A stretch of 6,016 nt of DNA from Candidatus Margulisiibacteriota bacterium (GTDB taxonomy: Bacteria; Margulisbacteria; Termititenacia; Termititenacales; Termititenacaceae), in contig JAISEH010000070.1 in NCBI GenBank assembly GCA_031264205.1, forward strand, positions 1 to 6,016, given 5' to 3'. Shown here in pieces: positions 1 to 5,302 of the stretch. A program made the translations under genes and the position numbers. Position 1 is the first letter of the stretch. Every line of letters begins with the position of its first letter. Below the pieces are notes generated by a model, which had not been told where the DNA came from, did no database searches, and saw only the letters and a list, made by a program, of their open reading frames with translations.

Positions 1-359
1 GTCAAATCGACCGCCACCCGAAAACTATTGTTCGCCAGGGTCAGCAGGTAACGCAAACGCAACCAGGGTTTTTCCGGCGGCAGCTTGACCTCGCTCGGCA
101 GCAATTCGTGCAGATAAAACAAAGCCTTCTCTTCGTACTCCTTGCCGACCAGATAACGCCCGTCTTTTTGCGGACACATCAGCAAAATATTTAGCAGCAG
201 CTGTTCGGGCAAAGAAATCCGCTCGCGCGGCACGTCGCGGACATTTTCCACGTCTTCCGGATCGTAATGCAGCTCGACGCTCAAAGGCTCGAACCGCACA
301 TCATAAGCAAAAAAAATATTGGGTTTAATGCGCGTCAGCTCTCGAAAAAAATCCAGCAT
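1..359 (-). CDS. Unrecognised protein, N-terminal part (runs off the window)
   Basis: An open frame starts at the ATG at 359-357 and stays open for 119 codons to the window edge, so the C-terminus is missing. The start is MLDFFRELTRIKPNIFFAYD. An AAGG Shine-Dalgarno site lies 7 bases before the ATG, and an extended -10 lies a little further upstream, so this is a real gene start. The visible part is rich in charged residues and leucine, for example PEQLLLNILLMCPQKDGRYL and PWLRLRYLLTLANNSFRVAV. It has no signal peptide and no clear membrane segment. Codon use (CTG, GCG, CGC, GAG) resembles that of the his/aro genes, so it looks native. I do not recognise the family and assign no function. It follows hisD on the same strand after a 90-bp gap and could be transcribed from its own promoter, by read-through, or both. 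Confidence 0.75.
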   Translation of the reverse strand, partial: MLDFFRELTRIKPNIFFAYDVRFEPLSVELHYDPEDVENVRDVPRERISLPEQLLLNILLMCPQKDGRYLVGKEYEEKALFYLHELLPSEVKLPPEKPWLRLRYLLTLANNSFRVAVDL

Positions 360-366
360 TGGCCTG

Positions 367-370
367 CCTT
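367..370 (-). promoter_or_regulatory. Ribosome binding site of the left-end gene
   Basis: On the minus strand AAGG stands 7 bases before the ATG at 359. This fixes the start of the partial gene. Confidence 0.55.
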
Positions 371-389
371 AGATTTAAGATAAAAGCTT

Positions 390-398
390 ATTATAGCA
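390..398 (-). promoter_or_regulatory. Extended -10 promoter of the left-end gene
   Basis: The minus strand reads TGCTATAAT, a consensus -10 hexamer with the TG extension. No good -35 is seen: the hexamers 17 or 18 bases upstream are ATTTTT and GATTTT. Extended -10 promoters can work without a strong -35. Transcription would start near 383, giving a leader of about 24 bases that contains the AAGG site. The same type of promoter precedes ftcD. Confidence 0.6.
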
Positions 399-429
399 TA
401 AAAACTGGCTATAAAAATCTGGCGAATAT

Positions 430-443
430 TCCTTAATTAAGGA
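430..443. repeat. 14-bp perfect palindrome TCCTTAATTAAGGA
   Basis: A perfect inverted repeat lies just after the hisD stop and upstream of the left-end promoter. As RNA it could form only a 5-bp stem with an AATT loop, with no adjoining U-run, so it is not a convincing terminator. It could be an operator for the left-end gene, or chance in an AT-rich gap. Confidence 0.3.
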
Positions 444-449
444 GACGGT

Positions 450-1727
450 CTAAAATCTGATACTCACCGAATGGGCATGCGCGGTCAAACCCTCCGCTTT
501 GGCTAAAACATCAATATATTTTTGCGCGGCCTGCAAATCGCTTTTGGCATACTCCAGCAGTGAAGTGCGTTTGATAAAATCATCCACACCTAGCGGTGAA
601 GCAAAACGCGCTGTGCCGCCCGTCGGCAGGACATGATTGGGTCCGGCAAAATAATCACCCAGCGCCACCGGAGAATACGCGCCGATAAAAATCGCGCCGG
701 CATTGTTGATCTGTTCGGCCACGGCTTCCGCGTCTTTGAGCATTATTTGCAAATGTTCCGGCGCGACCAGATCAGCCAAACGCCCAAAATCCGCGCGGTC
801 GGCGATCACAAAAATCCCGCCGTAATTATCCAAAGATTGTTCAATAATTTTACGCCGTGGCAGTTTTTTAATCTGCCTGCCCGCTTCCGCAGCCACAGCT
901 TTAGCCAAAGCCAGACTGTCCGTGAGCAGCAATGACGAAGCCTGCGGATCGTGTTCGGACTGCGCCAGCAGATCAGCGGCGACAAATTTAGGATCAGCGG
1001 TTTTGTCGGCCAAAATCAGACAGTCCGAAGGGCCGGCCAGTTTATCAAAACCGACCACGCCATATAACAGTTTTTTAGCCAGCGTCACATAAATATTGCC
1101 CGGACCGGCGATCAGGTCCACGCGCGCGATACTCTCCGTACCGTAAGTCAGCGCCGCGACAGCCTGCGCACCGCCGCACAAATAAATCTCGTCAATACCC
1201 AGCTCGCAAGCCGCGGCCAGCAGCGCGGGAGGCGCGGAGCCGTTTTTATCCGGCGGAGTCACGACACAGATACGCGGCACACCGGCCAGTTTCGCTGGAA
1301 TGACATTCATCAGCAAAGACGATGGATAAAAAGCCCTACCCCCCGGCACATATACTCCGGCGGCGGACACCGGCGAATAACGCAGACCCACGCGCGATTT
1401 ACGACCGGTCTTAATCAGCCACGAACGCGGCACCTGTTTCAAATGATAATCAGCAATATTTTTGATCGCCAGTCGCAGAGCTTTTAATAAAGTTTTGTCC
1501 AGTTGTCCGCGCGCCAGTTCGATCTCCAGTGGATCCACACGCAGGTTCTGCAAACGCACGCCGTCAAATTTTTGCGTGTATTTCAAAACAGCGCGGTCAC
1601 CCTGCTGCCGAACATTTTGGATAATTTCCGCGACAATTTTAGTTTCCGGCCGCTGCCAGGTTAATTCGCCACGCGCGCCGATTTGCCGCAATTTTTCTTC
1701 AATGTTTTTGGTGTAAATCTTGAGCAT
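450..1727 (-). CDS. hisD: Histidinol dehydrogenase
   Basis: This is the zinc- and NAD-dependent enzyme that catalyses the last two steps of histidine synthesis, L-histidinol to L-histidinal to L-histidine, in the cytoplasm. At 425 residues it has the usual family length. The active-site set is complete when aligned by eye with the E. coli enzyme: Q256 and H259 in LLAQSEHD, E324-H325 in APEHL, D358 in GDYFAGPNH, H365, and E412 and H417 in EGLTAH. The dinucleotide-binding region includes AGVYVPGGRAFYPSS (residues 123-137) and AGPGNIYV (207-214). The ATG directly abuts the aroA stop (TAAATG), and AAGGCGGG inside the end of aroA (1735-1742) sits 7 bases before it. This points to translational coupling as the last gene of the ftcD-hisZ-hisG-aroA-hisD operon. 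It appears intact. Confidence 0.97.
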   Translation of the reverse strand: MLKIYTKNIEEKLRQIGARGELTWQRPETKIVAEIIQNVRQQGDRAVLKYTQKFDGVRLQNLRVDPLEIELARGQLDKTLLKALRLAIKNIADYHLKQVPRSWLIKTGRKSRVGLRYSPVSAAGVYVPGGRAFYPSSLLMNVIPAKLAGVPRICVVTPPDKNGSAPPALLAAACELGIDEIYLCGGAQAVAALTYGTESIARVDLIAGPGNIYVTLAKKLLYGVVGFDKLAGPSDCLILADKTADPKFVAADLLAQSEHDPQASSLLLTDSLALAKAVAAEAGRQIKKLPRRKIIEQSLDNYGGIFVIADRADFGRLADLVAPEHLQIMLKDAEAVAEQINNAGAIFIGAYSPVALGDYFAGPNHVLPTGGTARFASPLGVDDFIKRTSLLEYAKSDLQAAQKYIDVLAKAEGLTAHAHSVSIRF

Positions 1728-3038
1728 TTACTTGCCCGCCTTTTGGAGCAAAGCCGCAAACCCCGGAAAAGAAGTTTCGATACATTTGTCATCCGTGATC
1801 GTCGTTTCCTTTTGATTCAGCAGGCCGAATACCACGGCGGACATGGCAATGCGATGGTCATAATGAGAGCTGATTTTCACCGGCGTAGTTATTTGCAACT
1901 CCGGATTGCCGTCAATGACAAAACCGTCGTTGTTTTCCGCCGCGGAGACGCCAAAACTCTTCAACATCTCCACAACTGTTTTGATCCGGTCTGATTCTTT
2001 TACGCGCAGCTCCTCGGCATTTTTAACCACAGTCCGGCCTTTGGCCAGTGCGGCCGCCACGGCAAAAATCGGCGCCTCGTCGATCATGCGCAACAGCAAT
2101 TCTCCGCCGACTTCCACAGCTTTGAGCGGCGAATGTACGATTTGCAAATCCGCGGCCGGCTCTCCGGAAAGCATTTTTTTATTTTGCCAGGTTATTTTCG
2201 CACCCATTTTTTTCAAAACGTCGAGCAGGCCGATGCGCGTGGGATTGACGCCCACATTTTTAAGCAGCAACTTGCTGCCGGGCACGATCAACGCCGCCAC
2301 AATAAAAAACGCCGCGGCTGAAAAATCGCCCGGGATTTTAATTTTCAAACCGCCTTTGAGTTTATGTTTGCCGTTCGGCAAAGTAACTTTGTGTTTGCCA
2401 TTTGGCAACGCGGTAATCCGCAGTTTGACACCAAAAGTTTTGAACATGCGCTCGGTGTGGTCGCGGGACAACGCCGGCTCGGTAACGCTGGTCTCCCCGC
2501 GCGCATACAGACCGGCCAGCAAAATCGCGGATTTGACCTGCGCGGAAGCCAGCGGCGACTCGTAGGCAATGCCGACAAGCTGTTTGGTGTTTTTATTATT
2601 GACGATGACCAGCGGCGCTTTGTCGCCGTTGAATTCCGCGCCCATGCGGTGCAACGGCTCAATGACGCGCCCCATCGGTCTTTTTTGAATAGATTCGTCA
2701 CCGGTCAGTTTGGCGGTAAAATCCTGTCCGGCCAGCACACCGGCCAGCAGACGAAAAGCCGTGCCGGAATTGCCGACATCCATTTGCCCGTCTGGTTTGC
2801 GCAAACCTTTGAGGCCGTGGCCTTTGATAAGCAGTTTGTCTTTTTTGTCCCGACACTCCACGCCCAGCATTTTGAAAATTTTCAGCGTATGCAGACAATC
2901 CTGCCCGCGCAAAAAACCGCTGATCTCCGTCTTGCCGTCAGCCAGCGCCGCCAGGATCACCGCGCGATGCGAGATAGATTTATCCCCGGGCATCGTGAGC
3001 GCGCCGCGCAGACCTTTTTTCGCGCCGGTGATTTTCAT
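1728..3038 (-). CDS. aroA: EPSP synthase (3-phosphoshikimate 1-carboxyvinyltransferase)
   Basis: This enzyme joins PEP to shikimate 3-phosphate to give EPSP, the sixth step of the shikimate pathway to aromatic amino acids. At 436 residues it is full length. Visible motifs are PGDKSISHR (K20, S21, R25; substrate binding), GNSGTAFRLL (89-98, PEP loop), TGDESIQKRPMGR (112-124), SAQVKSA (165-171), the catalytic MIDE (D320), RVKESDR (E348, R351) and DHRIAM (394-399). The C-terminal CIETSFPGF has Thr where the E. coli enzyme has a Lys before the FP, and stretches such as ASAQVKSA.LLAGL, SRDHTERM and EELRVKESDR resemble class II enzymes such as CP4. However, the PEP loop keeps glycine at G92. LPNGKHK occurs twice in tandem at 211-217 and 220-226. 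The ATG overlaps the hisG stop as ATGA, so translation is probably coupled. An AAAGGA site lies 13 bases upstream, which is rather far. Confidence 0.97.
   Translation of the reverse strand: MKITGAKKGLRGALTMPGDKSISHRAVILAALADGKTEISGFLRGQDCLHTLKIFKMLGVECRDKKDKLLIKGHGLKGLRKPDGQMDVGNSGTAFRLLAGVLAGQDFTAKLTGDESIQKRPMGRVIEPLHRMGAEFNGDKAPLVIVNNKNTKQLVGIAYESPLASAQVKSAILLAGLYARGETSVTEPALSRDHTERMFKTFGVKLRITALPNGKHKVTLPNGKHKLKGGLKIKIPGDFSAAAFFIVAALIVPGSKLLLKNVGVNPTRIGLLDVLKKMGAKITWQNKKMLSGEPAADLQIVHSPLKAVEVGGELLLRMIDEAPIFAVAAALAKGRTVVKNAEELRVKESDRIKTVVEMLKSFGVSAAENNDGFVIDGNPELQITTPVKISSHYDHRIAMSAVVFGLLNQKETTITDDKCIETSFPGFAALLQKAGK
2361..2408 (-). repeat. Short in-frame tandem duplication inside aroA
   Basis: Two 21-base copies (2388-2408 and 2361-2381) with a 27-base period match at 18 of 21 positions. 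Both encode LPNGKHK. The differences are synonymous, so the duplication is old or the peptide is under selection. It falls in a variable stretch just before the IPGDFSAAAFF segment. Confidence 0.7.
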
Positions 3039-3661
3039 ACGGCTTTTTTTATCCTTTGGGCTAAAGTCATGATCTCAGGGTAACGGCTTTTAGCTTTGAC
3101 GCGGTTGGCGATCAGCCGCGCCGTGCTGGTATAAATCTCGTCCACCACTTCCAGACCGTTTTCCTGCAAAGTCTTACCGGTCGCCACCAGATCCACGATC
3201 ACATCGGATAGGCCGTCGAGCGGCGCCAGCTCCACCGAGCCGTACAATTTAATCAGCTCCACATCTATGTCCAGTTTTTCCTGAAAATATTCCGTCGCGG
3301 AATTCAAAAATTTGGTCGCCACGCGCAGCCCGGCGCGCAAAGTGTTTTTGCGGTACGCGCCCTTGAGCGCGGCCACAACCAGACGGCAATAGCCAAATTT
3401 CAAATCCAGCAGCTCGGTGATTTTGTGACGGCCTTCTACCAAAACATCTTTACCGGCTATGCCTAAATCAGCCGCGCCGTACTCCACATAAACCGGCACA
3501 TCAGCCGGACGCACGATCAGAAAACGACATTTTTTATCCGCGTCGGTGAATTCCAGTTTGCGCGAAATATCGTCCGCGGCCGGCACACGCAGGCCGACCT
3601 TGCGGAAAACTTTCAAAGCTTCCGACAACAAGTAACCTTTGGACAAAGCAATTGTCAGCAT
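3035..3661 (-). CDS. hisG: ATP phosphoribosyltransferase catalytic subunit, short form
   Basis: This subunit catalyses the first committed step of histidine synthesis, ATP plus PRPP to N1-(5-phosphoribosyl)-ATP. The protein is 208 residues, the short type that lacks the C-terminal regulatory domain and needs HisZ for activity and feedback control. hisZ is the next gene upstream, which fits. Visible motifs are LTIALSKGYL at the N-terminus, YGAADLGIAGKD (61-72) and the PRPP-binding signature DVIVDLVATGKTLQENGL (153-170). The same frame is open to 3961, but the start at 3661 is right: family homology begins at MLTIALSKG, GAGGA stands 5 bases upstream, and the upward extension only runs antiparallel over hisZ codons in another frame. 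It lies 13 bases after hisZ and overlaps aroA as ATGA. A run of seven A near its 3' end (3044-3050) is a possible slip site. Confidence 0.95.
   Translation of the reverse strand: MLTIALSKGYLLSEALKVFRKVGLRVPAADDISRKLEFTDADKKCRFLIVRPADVPVYVEYGAADLGIAGKDVLVEGRHKITELLDLKFGYCRLVVAALKGAYRKNTLRAGLRVATKFLNSATEYFQEKLDIDVELIKLYGSVELAPLDGLSDVIVDLVATGKTLQENGLEVVDEIYTSTARLIANRVKAKSRYPEIMTLAQRIKKAV
3044..3057 (-). other. Possible -1 frameshift (slippery) site at the hisG/aroA junction
   Basis: The minus strand reads AAAGGAT followed by seven A, split by the hisG frame as ATA AAA AAA GCC. This is the X-XXY-YYZ arrangement A-AAA-AAA. A -1 slip bypasses the hisG TGA and reads AGC CGT ATG AAA, which is the aroA frame, so it would join HisG to AroA. 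The heptamer and frame are seen directly; frameshifting itself is inference. The Shine-Dalgarno-like AAAGGA is closer to the slip site than the 10-14 bases known to stimulate -1 shifting in dnaX, so it may serve only aroA initiation. Confidence 0.3.
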
Positions 3662-3665
3662 TTTT

Positions 3666-3672
3666 ATCCTCT
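3666..3672 (-). promoter_or_regulatory. Ribosome binding site of hisG
   Basis: AGAGGAT lies in the 13-base gap between the hisZ stop and hisG, with 4 bases to the ATG at 3661. It decides this start against the longer open frame that reaches 3961. Confidence 0.75.
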
Positions 3673-3674
3673 TT

Positions 3675-4421
3675 TTATTCTTTCTGCGCCGCCAAAGCCA
3701 GCAGCAATTTGTCCAGATTGAACGCGAAGCCGACCGCCGGCCTCTGGCGGCCAAACACCGCGCAAAGATTATCGTAACGTCCGCCAGAGCCGAGAATGTA
3801 TCCCATCTCCGGCACAAAACATTCAAAATATAAGCCGGTGTAATAATCCAAATCCACAGACAACAATTCGGACAAACGCGGCAAACGTCCCAGCGCGGCA
3901 AAATCCTGACGCTGCAATGCTTTGCGCTGTTTAGCCGGCAGACGCTGTATCCGTCCGGCATTGGTCTGCTCGATGCGGTAATTTTTCAAACCAATCGCCC
4001 GCAAAACATTTCCCGCCAATTTCAAAATTTCCTGATCGCCGCGCGCGCCGGACACCCCGAGCAGCTCCACACCGATCTGATGGAATTGATGATTTTGGCC
4101 GATCTCCAGCTGTGCGGCGCGGTACACATCGCCGGAATAATAAAAACGTAGCGGCCCATTTTGTTCACGCAAACGCGTGCCGGCCACGCGCGCGATCTGC
4201 GTGGTGATGTCCGGTCGCAAAATCATTTGCGTGCCTCTATGGTCAAAAAAACGATACGCCGTGGTTTTCAAATGCTCAGGCAAACCGGCGCTCAATCTGT
4301 CGTATTCTTCAAAAGTCGGGGTGACAATCTCCGCATAATCTGCGCGTTCCAACAGACGGGCAATTTTTTGCAAAATCTCGCGGCGCGCGGTGACTTCCGG
4401 CGGCAGTAAATCTTTATTCAT
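3675..4421 (-). CDS. hisZ: ATP phosphoribosyltransferase regulatory subunit HisZ (HisRS-like)
   Basis: HisZ is a histidyl-tRNA synthetase paralogue that does not charge tRNA. It binds short-form HisG into a hetero-octamer, enables catalysis and carries histidine feedback control. The sequence shows the class II synthetase fold: LLPPEVTARREIL near the start, LRPDITTQIAR (68-78), a motif 2-like FYYSGDVYR (93-101), QIGVELLG (115-122), LDYYTGLYFE (191-200), and the motif 3-like GSGGRYDNL (211-219) with AVGFAFNLDKLL (229-240). It ends right after the catalytic core, with no anticodon-binding domain, which together with the adjacent short hisG argues against hisS. At 248 residues it is shorter than most HisZ (roughly 300-400), and the stretch between QIGVELLG and LDYYTG is reduced. 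The start overlaps the ftcD end by 8 bases, and GGAG lies 6 bases before the ATG. Confidence 0.9.
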   Translation of the reverse strand: MNKDLLPPEVTARREILQKIARLLERADYAEIVTPTFEEYDRLSAGLPEHLKTTAYRFFDHRGTQMILRPDITTQIARVAGTRLREQNGPLRFYYSGDVYRAAQLEIGQNHQFHQIGVELLGVSGARGDQEILKLAGNVLRAIGLKNYRIEQTNAGRIQRLPAKQRKALQRQDFAALGRLPRLSELLSVDLDYYTGLYFECFVPEMGYILGSGGRYDNLCAVFGRQRPAVGFAFNLDKLLLALAAQKE

Positions 4422-5211
4422 GCAACGCTCCGGCCAATTGCCGCGCTTCCTGCGCCACAGTTTCAGGCAAAAGCCCTATCAATTCCGTTCCTTTAATTTT
4501 CACGCCGGCTCCTTCGGCCAGATTTTTGACATAAGCCAAAACTTTTTCCGGACTGGTAATTTCCGGCGCGCACAGATTCAGGCTGACTTGCGCGCAGCCA
4601 CGGGACACTAAATACAAACCCAGAGCCTTGACTCCGCGCAATCCGCTGTTGCGTTCGCGGACGCGGTCGGCAATTTTTTTGGCGACAGCAATATCCGCCG
4701 TCGCCAGATCGATATTGTAAGCGACCAGATAATCTCGCGCGCCCACACAAACCACACCGGCCGTCTGATGCGCGTTATTATAACTTTTGCGGCGAACATC
4801 GGCAAGATTTTTCGCGGCCGGCTCCAACGCAGCCTGCTCATAAAACACGACCGGCACGCCGAGTTTTCGGATCTCCGCGCCCAGGTCATGAGCCAAACGC
4901 ACAGCGTCATCCAGCCCCGCCTGCCAGACCGGAACGATCGGCAGGACATCGACCACGCCCAAACGCGGATGCACGCCCTGCTGCGCGCGCAGGTCTAAAA
5001 TCTCAACGGCTTTTTTTACCAGCGCCAGACCAGCGGACAAAATCGCCTCGCGCGTCCCGATATAAGTGAACACGCTGCGGTTGTGGTCAGGGTCGCTGGA
5101 ATAATCCAGGATTTTCAGATTTTTAACCGGACGAATAACGTCCAGCAAAATCTCTATCTTTTTTTTATCGCGTCCTTCGGAAATATTGGGGACGGATTCA
5201 AAAATCGGCAT
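4414..5211 (-). CDS. ftcD: Glutamate formimidoyltransferase (formiminotransferase domain only)
   Basis: The family transfers the formimino group of N-formimino-L-glutamate to tetrahydrofolate in histidine degradation. Some bacterial members also act on 5-formyl-THF and can replace 5-formyl-THF cycloligase. The N-terminus MPIFESVPNISEGRD matches the family start. H81 in LRAQQGVHPRLGVVDVLP corresponds to the catalytic His82 of the mammalian enzyme. SRGCAQVSLNLCAPEITSP and GTELIGLLPE mark the C-terminal subdomain. At 265 residues there is no cyclodeaminase domain. No hutH, hutU or hutI is present, and the gene heads a biosynthetic operon, so I infer a folate-salvage role supporting one-carbon or AICAR metabolism rather than histidine use. 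There is no Shine-Dalgarno site (TTATCA precedes the ATG), and the -10 element is so close that the mRNA should be leaderless. It overlaps hisZ by 8 bases. Confidence 0.9.
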   Translation of the reverse strand: MPIFESVPNISEGRDKKKIEILLDVIRPVKNLKILDYSSDPDHNRSVFTYIGTREAILSAGLALVKKAVEILDLRAQQGVHPRLGVVDVLPIVPVWQAGLDDAVRLAHDLGAEIRKLGVPVVFYEQAALEPAAKNLADVRRKSYNNAHQTAGVVCVGARDYLVAYNIDLATADIAVAKKIADRVRERNSGLRGVKALGLYLVSRGCAQVSLNLCAPEITSPEKVLAYVKNLAEGAGVKIKGTELIGLLPETVAQEARQLAGALHE

Positions 5212-5217
5212 TGATAA

Positions 5218-5226
5218 ATTATAACA
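5218..5226 (-). promoter_or_regulatory. Extended -10 promoter of the ftcD operon, leaderless
   Basis: The minus strand reads TGTTATAAT. Exactly six bases separate the end of TATAAT from the ftcD ATG, so a start at the usual position +1 falls on the A of the ATG. No -35 is evident: the hexamer at a 17-base spacing is CCAATC, inside the upstream terminator hairpin. The missing Shine-Dalgarno site agrees with leaderless translation. Confidence 0.7.
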
Positions 5227-5228
5227 TC

Positions 5229-5249
5229 AAAAATGGCCGGGATTGGCCA
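5229..5249 (-). terminator. Small intrinsic terminator after the DUF4116 gene
   Basis: The minus strand reads TGGCC-AATCCC-GGCCA followed by TTTTT. The stem is only 5 bp but has four G-C pairs, with a 6-base loop and a U5 tract. It begins just past a TAG at 5251-5253 that ends a different frame of the DUF4116 gene. It also occupies the -35 and spacer region of the ftcD promoter, so the two elements overlap. A modest terminator. Confidence 0.5.
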
Positions 5250-5250
5250 G

Positions 5251-5302
5251 CTATTTATGACGTATATCTTCCCAATTTAATCCTGATTTTTCAACTTCCT
5301 CT
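5251..5302 (-). other. Probable out-of-frame 3' continuation of the DUF4116 gene
   Basis: Beyond the in-frame stop at 5303, another frame runs on and encodes REEVEKSGLNWEDIRHK before a TAG at 5251-5253. The peptide looks like ordinary protein, and its stop sits one base before the terminator hairpin, where a gene end is expected. In this frame the nearest upstream stop is at 5317-5319, so the frame change would lie between about 5316 and 5303. The span 5251-5899 is 649 bases, one base more than a multiple of three. A one-base change here (mutation or sequencing error) would give a protein of about 215 residues. Confidence 0.4.

Larger units (their letters stand above)
450..5211 (-). other. 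Five-gene operon ftcD-hisZ-hisG-aroA-hisD
   Basis: All five genes share the strand with junctions of -8, +13, -4 and 0 bases, so they should form one transcript from the promoter at 5218-5226. It combines the first (HisZ/HisG) and last (HisD) histidine enzymes with a shikimate enzyme and a folate enzyme. The other his genes (A, B, C, F, H, I, E) are not in the window and must lie elsewhere if the pathway is complete. No leader peptide, T-box or other attenuator can fit before ftcD if the transcript is leaderless. I found no clear intrinsic terminator after hisD. Confidence 0.85.

Noticed and set aside
1906..3083. Plus-strand open frames of 219 and 239 codons opposite aroA
   Set aside because: They are shadows of a gene with complete EPSP synthase motifs and show no family features of their own.
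3662..3961. Extended hisG start 100 codons upstream
   Set aside because: The extension is out-of-frame hisZ sequence. HisG homology and a good ribosome binding site both point to the ATG at 3661.
3675..4421. Histidyl-tRNA synthetase (hisS) instead of hisZ
   Set aside because: No anticodon-binding domain is present, the length is far too short, and it is paired with a short-form hisG that needs HisZ.
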